Below are positions 1 to 8,539 of a DNA stretch of 64,000 nt, piece after piece. This stretch comes from Tenrec ecaudatus (Eukaryota; Chordata; Mammalia; Afrosoricida; Tenrecidae): positions 146,608,721-146,672,720 of the forward strand of contig NC_134530.1 of the NCBI RefSeq assembly GCF_050624435.1. Direction: 5' to 3'. Every line of letters starts with the position of its first letter. Position 1 is the first letter of the stretch. The notes under the pieces are model-generated. The model did no database searches. It had not been told where the DNA came from and saw nothing but the letters and a program-made list of their open reading frames with translations. The translations under genes and the position numbers were made by a program.

Positions 1-2278
1 ATACTGATTGGCGATTGAAATGCCAAAGTTAGGAACAGAGAAGACGGGACAGTCATGGATCATACGGCCGGTTTGATAGAAACGAAGCGGGTGATAGAGA
101 GAATTTGGCAAGACTAACAACTTCTCACTGCAAATGCATTCTTTTCAACAACATAAATGGCATTTATAAACATGGGCCTCATCAAATGGAATAGAGACAC
201 GGCATCTATGGGAAGAGACAACGGAGAAACTCAACATAAACAGTCAAAATAAGGCCGGGGGCCAACGATGGAACAGATCCTCCGTTGCTCAGATGTAATT
301 TCAGGTTGAAGTTGAACAAAATGAAAACAAGTCCACGAGAGCTAAAATAACGACCTTGAGTCTATCCCATCTAAATTTCAAGAACAGATTTGATACATTA
401 ACCATTAATGCCAGAAGACCTGGTGAGCTGTGGGGTGACATGAAGAACATCATGAAGAACGAAAAAGGTCATTAAGAAAAAAGAAAGTATCAACGTGGAT
501 GTCAGCCAAGACCCTGAACCTTGCTCTTGAACATAGAATCTGGAAGTAGAAAGCCAAAGAGGAAGAGCAGATTCAGCATGTCATAAGCCGAAAGAAGTAA
601 AGAAAAACTTCAAGCCTTGAGTTGCAAGGTTGAAGAATTCTATGGTCAAAATATTGAATGATGCAGAAAACATCAAAAGATGATAGAATTAATACACAGC
701 CATTATACTAAAGACAAACCAAACCAAACCAAACCCACAAGTCCTAAAACACTGATCGATATCCAACAATTTCAAGAGGTTGCATATGATCAAGAACCAA
801 TGAAACTGAAGGAAGGATTTTGAACTGCTTTGAAGGTATTAGCCCCAAACAAGGCTGCAAGCATTGATGGACCACCAACTGAAATGTTCCAGTAAGATGA
901 TGAAGCACTAGAAACACTCCCCTCATCTGTGCCAAGGAATTAGAAGACAGCTATCTGGTCAACTGACTGGGACAGATCCATATTTGTACCCACTCAGAAG
1001 AAAAATGACCCAATAGAATGCAGATGTTATTGAACATTATCATTAATATGACATGCATGTAAACATTTGCTGAAGATCATGCAACAACAGCTGCAGCAGT
1101 ACATCAGCGAGGAGCTGCCAGAAATTCAAGTTGGATACTGGTGAGCGTGTGGCACAAAGATGTTGCCCATAGTCCTTCGTTGAAATGAGAGAAAACCAGA
1201 AAAATGTTTCCTTGCGTTTTATTGACAGTGTGAGGGCACTCGACTGAGTGGCTCATAGGAAACTATGGATAACATTGAGAAAAAAATGGGAATTTTATAC
1301 CACTTAATTGTGCTCGTATGGAACTTGTACATGGATCAAGAGGCAGTCATTTGTACAGAACAGGGGATAACTACATGTTTTAAAATGAAAAAAAAAACCA
1401 TGTGCCTCAGGGCTATATCTTTCACTATATTCAATCTGTATGCTGATCTAATCATCAGAGAAATTGGATTACATGAAGAATTGGAGGGAGGATTAGTAAC
1501 AACCTGCAATATACAGATGACACAACCTTGCTTACTGAAATTGAGGCAGATTTGAAGTACTTGCTGATGTACAGCAAATACTGCAGCTTTCGGAATGGAT
1601 TAAAATTCAATGTAAAGAAAACAAAAACATCTCACAACTGAATCGATGGACAATATCATAACGAATGGAGAAAAGATTGAGGTTGTCAAGGATTTTGTCT
1701 TGTTTGGATCCACAATCAATGCTTATTGAAGCAGAAGTCGAGAGATGAAATGATGTATAGCACTGGGAACATCTGCTGCACAAGACCAGTCAGCATGTTG
1801 GAGAGAAAACATATCACTTTGAAGACAAAGGTTGGCCTGACCCAAGCCATGGTCTTTTCCATTGCCTCATACGCACGTGCAAGTTGGAGATGAATTAGAA
1901 AGATCACAGATGAATTGATGCATTTGGAATATGGTGCTGGTAAAGAATAATGAGAGTACCTGGGACTACCAGACGGACAAACAAATCTGTCTGGGAAGAA
2001 GTCAAATGTTCCTGGAAACGAGGAGGGTGACACCTTGGCTCACATACTTTGGCTATGTTATGAGGGGAGACCCCCCTGGCTGGTCACAGTTGACAACGTG
2101 GAGGAGCGGTGACAATGGGGATGACTCTCAAGGAAATGGACCGACACCTCGGCAGCACCAATGGCCTCAAGCATAACAATTGTGAGGATGGTGTAGGGCG
2201 ACGAGGCAGTGTTTCGTTCCCTTGTACACAGGGTCACTATGCATGGGTACCAACTCACCGGTACCTAACAATGACTAC
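1..2278 (+). mobile_element. RTE/Bov-B-type LINE, 5' cut by window edge
   Basis: This is a decayed non-LTR retrotransposon on the plus strand. The window opens inside its endonuclease region: the first 40 bases read I-L-I-G-D-stop-N-A-K-V, which matches the G-D-W-N-A-K-V endonuclease motif of Bov-B elements with W mutated to stop. Reverse-transcriptase-like sequence follows at about 1080-1650, then a 3' region with the RTE tail (AACAATTGTGAGGATGG near 2176, CACTATGCATGGGTACCAAC near 2236, CTAACAATGACTA at the end). An AfroSINE begins four bases downstream. Many frameshifts and stops are present, so it cannot be active. The assignment rests on translated similarity recalled for Bov-B/RTE ORF2 and I consider it firm at superfamily level. 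Confidence 0.88.
1090..1640 (+). pseudogene. Reverse transcriptase domain remnant of RTE ORF2
   Basis: This is the broken polymerase core of the RTE copy. The frame opening at 1265 encodes an N-L-Y-M-D-Q-E-A segment and then F-N-L-Y-A-D-L-I-I-R, equivalent to the N-L-Y-A-G-Q-E-A and F-N-L-Y-A-E-Y-I-M-R blocks of Bov-B reverse transcriptase. The frame then shifts. The catalytic block is read from 1501 as Y-T-D-D-T-T-L (TATACAGATGAC at 1510-1521) where Bov-B has Y-A-D-D. The following G-L-K-F-N-V-K-K-T-K block begins at about 1597. Upstream, the E-L-P-E-I-Q-V-G block lies near 1110. Frameshifts and stops show it is a pseudogene. Confidence 0.85.
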
Positions 2279-2282
2279 TCAC

Positions 2283-2475
2283 GGAGCCCGATGGCAGAGT
2301 GGGCTACATGTTGGGCTGCTAAGGGCAAGGTCAGATTTTCAAACCTACCAGTCAGTTCGCGGGAGAAAGATGCGGTTGTGTGCCCAGTCTCAGAAACACA
2401 AAGGGGGGTTTCTAATCGATCCTGCCGGGTCACTGTGAGCTCAAATGGACCTGATGGCAGTAGCTTCGGGTGTTT
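2283..2475 (+). mobile_element. AfroSINE, plus strand
   Basis: This tRNA-derived SINE starts with GGAGCCCGATGGCAGAGTGG and contains GGGCTGCTAAGGGCAAGGTC. It ends with a tail related to the canonical GGAATCGACTCGACGGCAG (CTCAAATGGACCTGATGGCAG, ending near 2460). It lies directly behind the RTE 3' end, so it may have inserted at the A/T-rich RTE terminus. It is diverged, with several substitutions in the body. Confidence 0.75.
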
Positions 2476-2525
2476 GCCACCACTCATCCTGGCTCAGAAA
2501 TCATTCTGATCCAACTTCGCTTTTC

Positions 2526-2722
2526 CTGGGCACCGGGTGGCATAGTGGTTACACATTGGGCTGGGATCCGCAAGGTTGGCAATTGGAAACCACCAGCAGC
2601 TCCTCGGGAGAAAGACGGAGCTTTCTACCCCGGGGACGAGTTACCATCTTGAGAACTCACAGGGGTAGTTCCACCTTGTCCTATAGGGTAGCCATCGAGT
2701 GAACATTGACTCGACGGCACAG
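2526..2722 (+). mobile_element. AfroSINE, plus strand
   Basis: This is a second AfroSINE in the same orientation as its neighbour. It begins GGGCACCGGGTGGCATAGTGG and has the AGCTCCTCGGGAGAAAGACG body. It keeps the diagnostic 3' end TCCTATAGGGTAGCCATCGA, followed by CATTGACTCGACGGCAC. It is about 195 bases long, full length for the family. Confidence 0.85.
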
Positions 2723-3600
2723 AGTCGAAGTTTTCTCTTCTGCTGGAGGTTCAGCGAGGGTGAGTGACTTGCCCAGCTGACAGAGTGCAAAAGCTCCGAG
2801 TACGAGTCTCCCGACTGCCCCTCCAGTGCTGTTCCGCTCTGACAGGATGCTGGAGACATACTGTCTCCTGCCAGGCTTCACACCGGACAGGGTGGCTCCT
2901 GGCCTGTTTTCATAGTTGCCTCTTCCTCCGGTGGCGAGAATCCTTGCATGAGGCACCGTGGCCTGGCCCTCCCAGAGCTATTAGGAAGATCAACCGTGTG
3001 AACCTGAACTCTCAGCTCCCGGGGCGAGAGTGTGGACGCCTCACTGTGCGGCGTGACAGGGCGGCAAGAACCGGGAGGGCTAGTGGGTGAGCAGTGATTA
3101 TACAAAGGACAGGCATTGAAGGCCACTCTAACAGCCACGGGGGTTCTCTTCTCAAGACCGCTGAAAAACTCACCCTCTACGTGTTTCTGTCTCTGCCTAT
3201 TTGTTGCCTTGAAGCCGAGAGTGCTTCTGGGCAGCCTTAATTTGTCCAAGATGAACACGAAAGAAGTGAAGCCATTTCCGAACCCATGGCCCCCGGCAAC
3301 GTCTTTAATTCAGAAGGGCTGTGTGCTGGCAGGAGGAATGGAGGGAGGCAGTCAGAGGAACTGCCTTGAGTCTCTGCCTCCAACTCAGAGGAAAATTGAG
3401 ATTCCAGCCAGTCCAACCCAGCTAAGTGGTTTACAATTTGTGTCCAGGGAGAGGTGATTGGTGGTGGTGTGGTGGTGGGGGGTGTGAGGGGGTAGGGGTT
3501 GGTATTCTGTCCCACACGCCCACTGTGTGCTGAAAGCATGCTCAGTTCGACTCGCAAGCACCGCTGTACTTGTAGTCATTCACTCGACAAGCACATACCA
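2723..3600. other. Unique sequence, no gene seen
   Basis: This is moderately GC-rich sequence with no recognisable repeat except a GT/GG-rich stretch at about 3455-3505. Overlapping open frames of about 90-126 codons occur on both strands. None resembles a known protein and the stops in alternative frames are as expected by chance. Confidence 0.5.
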
Positions 3601-3604
3601 AGTG

Positions 3605-3798
3605 TTAGCTGCCATTGCGTTGACTTCAACTCATGACAGACCCAGGTGTGCAGGGTAGACTTGTTCCCCTGTGTTCTCAGGGCTGTAACCCTCTAGAAGC
3701 AGAACACCAGGCCTGTCTTCCGTGAGGCCCCTGAGTAATTTCCAACAGCCAACCTTCCAGCGAGTCACTGAGCACTTAGCCTTTTGAGCCACACCGTG
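3605..3798 (-). mobile_element. AfroSINE subfamily copy, minus strand
   Basis: Read on the minus strand it runs from a tRNA-like head (TGTGGCTCAAAAGGCTAAGTG) to a tail containing TCATGAGTTGAAGTCAACGC at about 3620-3640. It belongs to the diverged subfamily whose body reads GGAAGAAAGGCCTGG in other copies of this window. It is diverged, with some short indels. Confidence 0.6.
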
Positions 3799-3799
3799 A

Positions 3800-4170
3800 A
3801 TCCTGCATGATGTTGTAAGAGTGAGAGTCCTTTAAGTCGCCCTTCAGGTCTGGATATGAACTCACCCCAACATTCAGCCAAACAACAAGCTGCTTTGTAA
3901 GATTGAACGAAAACACTGGGGAGATACACACACCTTTGAAAAACCACCCACCTGAGATCACCAGGGAAGCAGCGGCCCGAGGCCAAAGATCAGAAAGGTT
4001 AAGAAAGAAGGAGGAATGGACACAGGAGTGGAGAGAGGGAGGAGATAAGCGTTGGTACACAGAAGAGGCAGCAATGAATGAGATGAAACACATGTATGAA
4101 CTGCTGAATGGAAAACTCATCTTTCTACACCTTCATCCAATTCACAAAAAACCTTTTAATTTTATTTTTT
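3800..4170. other. Unique sequence, nothing recognised
   Basis: AG-rich sequence at 3950-4080 produces opposite-strand open frames of about 90 and 114 codons. I see no family resemblance, repeat consensus or splice-like structure here. Confidence 0.45.
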
Positions 4171-4217
4171 AAAAGTCAAGTCATTTACAGTCTGAAAGTC
4201 TAGATTCAAACCCTGAC

Positions 4218-4378
4218 TTTTTTTTTTTTCAGGGTGGTTTTTGGAGGCTGTAAATCCTTATGGGAGTAGAAAGCCTCATCTTTCTCCTGGGGAGAGAAGA
4301 CTAGTGGTTTCAAACTGCCGACCTTGTGGTTAGCAGCCCAACGAGTAACCCAGGAGACTACCAGAGACAGCGCTAGGT
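4218..4378 (-). mobile_element. AfroSINE, minus strand, 3' truncated
   Basis: The plus strand shows the reverse complement of the AfroSINE body: GGAGGCTGTAAATCCTTATG, then GGGAGTAGAAAGCCTCATC, then AACTGCCGACCTTGTGGTTA near the tRNA-like B box. The tail beyond about 4225 is missing and replaced by a T-run. Confidence 0.8.
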
Positions 4379-4429
4379 CATGGGTTGTTAGGAGGGTTAA
4401 GTTAATTTAGGCCGAACAGTACCTGGCAT

Positions 4430-4570
4430 AGCGCCCAGGCTGGAATCTTGTTAGATGGATTCCCAGGTCAGATCTAGATTTTAGTTCTGTTTCTCGCAGC
4501 TAGCAACTTCAGGCAAGATACTTAATCTCTCAGAACCATTTTTCCTCATCTATAGGCCAAACCTCTAGTT
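4430..4570 (+). mobile_element. MIR SINE, plus strand
   Basis: The core reads TTCAGGCAAGATACTTAATC followed by CTCAGAACCATTTTTCCTCA. This corresponds to the MIR segment TTGGGCAAGTTACTTAACCT and CTCAGTTTCCTCATCTGTAA. It is an ancient, heavily diverged copy. Confidence 0.7.
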
Positions 4571-4589
4571 TAACGTGTCTATTAAAAAC

Positions 4590-4800
4590 AAAAACCAGTC
4601 TCTGTGGAGTTGATCCCAGCTCATGGGGACACCACGAGCCTCAGCAGAAGTGTGTGCCACAGGGTTTCCAGAGGCTGGTGTTCCAGATGTAGATCACCAA
4701 GACTTTCTTCCCAAGTATCTTTTGGTAGACTTGAGCCATCAACCCTTTGGTTAGCAGTCAAGCATGTTACCTGTTTGCACCACTCAGAGATGCCATCACA
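4590..4800 (-). mobile_element. AfroSINE, minus strand
   Basis: The reverse complement carries the AfroSINE body, with a GTGGAGTTGATCCCAGCTCATG tail at 4604 on the plus strand, the ACTTTCTTCCCAAGTATCTT body and a head at TTTGCACCACTCAGAG near 4780. It underlies most of a 201-codon open frame at 4604-5209, which is therefore not a gene. Confidence 0.75.
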
Positions 4801-4904
4801 CATCAGTCCCTATGTAGCATGTAGTTGGGAGGATTCGAGAGAGGGTAGATATAAAGCATCCAAAATAGAAGTATGTCTATTGGGTGTGGCGTCTGTGAGC
4901 GAGA

Positions 4905-5115
4905 AGCCCTGGTCTGGGGATGCACCAGGCAACACCCTTAAGCCTTGCTTGGCCAGCTTTGAGCCAGCACTGGACTATGGATTGAGATTCTCTCCCGACT
5001 CTGTCCTCATCAGCTGTGTGACCACAGGCAAATTGCCTGGCCTCTTAGCTCTGTTTCCCAACCAGCAAAATAAAGGGATTGGACCGCAGCCTCTGAGGTC
5101 CCTTATGGGTGATGG
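4905..5115 (+). mobile_element. MIR-like relic, plus strand
   Basis: The stretch CAGCTGTGTGACCACAGGCA followed by AATTGCCTGGCCTCTTAGCT has the order of the MIR core (AGCTGTGTGACCTTGGGCAA, then CCTCTCTGTGCCTCAGTTTC). The flanks are too diverged to place the ends. Confidence 0.6.
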
Positions 5116-5117
5116 CA

Positions 5118-5285
5118 AATGGTCACTGCAGTTGGCTGTTGATGGAAAGGATGGAGGTTCAAGTCTATCCAGAGGGACCTTGGAAGAAAGGCCTGGTGAT
5201 CTACTTTAGAAAAAAAACCTTGCAGCAGGAAACCCTATGGAGAACAGTCCTACTTTGACAAGCATGGGTCACCACGTGAATTGGA
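5118..5285 (+). mobile_element. AfroSINE subfamily copy, plus strand
   Basis: It contains the subfamily body TTGGAAGAAAGGCCTGGTGA, then AAACCCTATGGAGAACAGTC, then CATGGGTCACCACGTGAATTG as the tail. The same body recurs at 16640, 21045, 40145 and 63012. The head is degraded. Confidence 0.75.
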
Positions 5286-5733
5286 GGGAACTTGTCAACT
5301 AAATTTCTTTTTAAGCCCTCTACAACTCAGTCATGCTTCCCAACTCTCTGACCTTTGTCCAGGATTCGGCCTCAGGGGCAGTAGCGTGGAGGGGGCAGGG
5401 CTAGTCAGAGCGGACCTGGGTTCACACAGGCCTAGCACAGAGCAAACAGTGCACATCAAGGGCTGTCTCACCGGGGACAGTCCTTGCCACCAGATTCCCC
5501 AGAAAGAACCATGTCTGAGAAGCTGCGATGTGCCCCCCACCCCACTCCCTGTGCTCCACCAGCCCTGAAACGACTTCCCCCGGTTTTCTGACAAGGGTCA
5601 GGGAGCTAGCTAGCTCACCAACGCTCCTGGGCTCAGGACCGATATGCTGACCTGTAAGTTTGCAGAGGGATCCAACCTGGGGGAGCCAGAGGGGGAGGAG
5701 TAACATGGAAAGAGAGGGAGGGAGGGAGATAGA

Positions 5734-5734
<1 letters not shown>
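5286..5734. other. Unique sequence before GA repeat
   Basis: No repeat or gene is recognised. A short tetranucleotide-like AGCTAGCTAGCT stretch lies at about 5605. Confidence 0.4.

Positions 5735-5795
<61 letters not shown>
5735..5795. repeat. (GA)n microsatellite
   Basis: This is a nearly uninterrupted GA tract of about 60 bases preceded by GGGA-rich sequence. It creates artificial R-E and S-L repeat open frames on both strands. Confidence 0.97.
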
Positions 5796-5798
<3 letters not shown>

Positions 5799-7435
5799 TG
5801 AGCAACCTTCTCACTTCCATCTCCAGGATTCTAATCTCCGGCAGCTAGCACCTGGGTCAACATCTTGGGGTTCATCTGTATTTATTCTGACCACCAGCCC
5901 TCCCCGAAGCAGGCGTTTTTGGTCTGTGAGCGGCCGCAGGCAGATGGCCTGTGTCTGCTCTGACCACAGAGGGCTAGGAAGCCACACACATCCACGGCCC
6001 CTCGTGTGGCTGGCCCCGCGCGAGGCGGCAGAAACGGAGGTGAGGGAGCCCCCTCTGTGGAGCCCCCTGCCGCGAGGATCTGTGTGCCAAGTGCTGTAAT
6101 GGAGCCCCAAAGACACTCCGCAGGGACTTGGAAGGTTCTGGGGGCCCTGGGCCCTGCGGCACACTCCCCTTAGGAGAAGCAGCGCTGGGCTCCACCAGGC
6201 CTGCGCTGCCGGTCATCATCCCAGAGCATGCCTGGTTCCCACCTGGGGTCCTGGGCCGGCTCTCCCGTGGTTCTCAGCATGTGCACAGGAGACCACTCAC
6301 AGGCTCCACGGCTGTCCAGAGCCCCCCAGGAGAGCAGCCCACGGCCACTTGTGCACACGGGACTGTCCGCCGGGCCATGTTACCCTGGGGTGGACGCAGA
6401 TGAAGAGGAGCGGGAGAGCAGGGGGGTCGGGGCTGCGGTGGCGGAACTGGGCTATTTCAGGCCACGACGCACCTGAGAACTAACAACCCGACCTGCCATC
6501 CCTCCAGGCAGTGGCTCCCTTGCACCTGACTCTCTATAATTTCCCGGGAGAGGAAAACATATTGCTTTGGGCTCTGACCCTGAAGGGGACAATTCCGTGT
6601 CCTGCCTGACCATCGTCTCCTACCTGGGAGGGAACTAGACTTTGCCCGCGTCCTCACACAGTGAGGACCACGGGGACAGGGAACCCGCGGTCCCAGGTCA
6701 TGCTGCTTGCAACCAGGGCTCCCGACCAGGGTGGAACGGTTGTGTCGTGGCCGATGGAAGCCCGGGCAGCGTATGAGTTGCATAGCAACCAAATCTCTTG
6801 TGATAGATTCTGACCCGAGTAGGGAACAGGAGTGGTGCTCTCTTCAAAGATGGCGGCCAACCATCAGGCTTTGAACTTGTGCCCACCACCATCTTTGAGT
6901 GGGGCACAATGACCTCCTTCCTGCTCAGGTCAGAATCCGTCCAGCAAGCGAGTTTGGCCAGGACTGCACTGTTTGGACCTCAGTGATCTGTTCAGTGCCC
7001 TGCTTGAATCTTTAGACCTGACATCAGATGTGCCCTTGGCCTCTGTGGTCAGCTTGCTGGCAGGGAGCTGAGCAGGGTAGGGAAGCGGCTGGCCCACCTC
7101 ACTTCTTCCTCCCTCGGCTTCCCTTGGCAACAGCCTCTCCCCCTGTGTCTGCATTCAGTCACCCTGGACGGTGGGCCCACTGTCGCAGCAGATACAATGA
7201 GACATGCTGAACAAAAACACTGCCCTGGCAGTGTTTACAAGTTTCCTTGGGGGATGAGGTCATCTCTTCCTCCATGGCAGCATGCTTTGAGCGAGGAATC
7301 CGAGTCATGTTCTGTGGGGAGAGGGAGAGGCAAGAGGGCCCACAGGGGGAGTTGACAATGGGTCGAAGAGCCCTGTCTGGTAATGGGCCCCGTCTGCTGC
7401 CTTTGCTGCTTGTCTGTCAGCTGGCGGTGGCACTG
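5796..7435. other. GC-rich unique sequence, no gene seen
   Basis: This is the most GC-rich part of the first 10 kb, with a NotI-like GCGGCCGC at about 5930 and scattered CpGs. Several overlapping frames of about 60-117 codons exist on both strands. They show no conserved family and no clear exon borders. CpG density looks too low and uneven for a confident CpG island. Confidence 0.45.
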
Positions 7436-7439
7436 GACA

Positions 7440-7565
7440 GTGGTGACTGCGTTTCTGGATAATAATCGGTGGCACACAGAGTACGCACCCTGTGCCAAGC
7501 ACTGTGCTGAGGGCGGTACGCGGGCAACCTCATTTCAGCCTCACGACAATAATCCGCATGTCTGC
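7440..7565 (-). mobile_element. MIR relic, minus strand
   Basis: The plus strand carries CCTGTGCCAAGCACTGTGCT followed by CTCATTTCAGCCTCACGACA. This is the reverse complement of the MIR 3' half (GTGAGGATTAAATGAG, then CACAGTGCCTGGCACA). Confidence 0.7.
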
Positions 7566-7569
7566 CGTT

Positions 7570-7710
7570 AGTTTCCATTGAGTTGGCCTGATTCACAGCG
7601 ACCTCACACACAAGAGAGCAACATGCGGCCTGGCCCTGCACCATCCCCTCGCGACGCCAATGACTGTGGCGAGCAGCCTAATGCAGAGCCCCTGATGCCA
7701 CCAGGACTCC
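7570..7710 (-). mobile_element. AfroSINE/RTE-tail type SINE fragment, minus strand
   Basis: It begins TTTCCATTGAGTTGGCCTGA on the plus strand, the reverse of a SINE tail. It ends with TGATGCCACCAGGACTCC, the reverse of a GGAGTCCTGGTGGCATCA head. The middle resembles the RTE 3' region (GGCCTGGCCCTGCACCATCC). Confidence 0.65.
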
Positions 7711-7739
7711 TTGAGAAGTTACAGATCATTTTGATCCAT

Positions 7740-7972
7740 AAGGTTTTTACGGGCTAATTTTTAAAAGTATGGTATATTTATTGCCAGACCTTTCTTCCTA
7801 GTCCATCTTGGTCTGGAAGCATCATTGAAATCTGCTCAGCACCAGAGAGAGACACCGAGCCTCTCCTGGCAGGGGGAAGCAGCTGTGTTTAAGGTGCACT
7901 GGCTGGAGATGAAATCCAGGTCTCACATGGAAGGTGAGAATCCCACCACCCAACCACCATGGCCTCTAACTC
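7740..7972 (-). mobile_element. Long tRNA-type SINE, minus strand
   Basis: It contains CCTTTCTTCCTAGTCCATCT and GTCTGGAAGCATCATTGAAA, shared with copies at 11395-11710 and 30840-31135. The minus-strand head reads TGGTGGTTGGGTGGTGGGATTC and resembles the 5' half of a tRNA-Gly-like promoter. The B box is diverged. Confidence 0.65.
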
Positions 7973-7974
7973 CA

Positions 7975-8090
7975 TGTAGAATTACTCTTACTCTTCTTGT
8001 TGTCTATGAGGGACTTGCACAAGGTCACGCAGCTGGAGTCTGACTCTCAACCACGGCACCAGACTGACCCCAAGTCCTCATTGACTTGGG
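7975..8090 (-). mobile_element. MIR fragment, minus strand
   Basis: GACTTGCACAAGGTCACGCA followed by GCTGGAGTCTGACTCTCAAC is the reverse complement of the MIR core (TGTGACCTTGGGCAAGT). Confidence 0.6.
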
Positions 8091-8129
8091 AGGCATCGCC
8101 AGGTTCTTTTTAGGGATCAACAGGGCGGG

Positions 8130-8310
8130 CGCTAGAGTCACAGGAAGACCTGGCTTCTAACTAGGTAACCTTGGGAAGGTCATTTAACTCTGGGCCAGTT
8201 TCCTCACCTGTAAAATGGGATAAGAACACCTGTGTTAAATGAGATAAAAAGAATGTGCCAAGCACGGGGCCCTTCACTGATAAATACTCCAAAAACATTA
8301 GCAATGATCA
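8130..8310 (+). mobile_element. MIR SINE, plus strand
   Basis: This is a well-preserved MIR. AACCTTGGGAAGGTCATTTA is followed by CAGTTTCCTCACCTGTAAAA, then TGGGATAAGAACACCTGTG, then TTAAATGAGATAAAAAGAAT and AAGCACGGGGCCC. Confidence 0.88.
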
Positions 8311-8364
8311 TTTCACAAATGTGGGGTTTTTGGTTTTTTGCCTTCCATGGGGTATCAGGCCAAG

Positions 8365-8470
8365 ATGTAATTGAAGACTAACAGTGTGACCTTGTGTGGC
8401 TCACCCCACAGCTCCAATTCCACATCTGTAAAATAATGGCGTGATCTAATGCATTCTCTAAGCTGTTCCG
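8365..8470 (+). mobile_element. MIR fragment, plus strand
   Basis: AACAGTGTGACCTTGTGTGG and CCAATTCCACATCTGTAAAA match the MIR core, with a short insertion between them. Confidence 0.6.
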
Positions 8471-8539
8471 CTGGGCAGCAGGGAGAAGGCTGCTTCTAAG
8501 TGGCCTGGGATTTAAGACTCCATCCCAGCCAAGCCCCCA

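Noticed and set aside
4604..5209. 201-codon plus-strand open frame
   Set aside because: It runs through an antisense AfroSINE, a MIR relic and a plus-strand AfroSINE.
5422..5820. Frame with long S-L repeats
   Set aside because: It is the translation of the (GA)n microsatellite.
5900..6760. Possible CpG island promoter
   Set aside because: CpGs are uneven and the density looks below island level by eye. No first exon was recognised.
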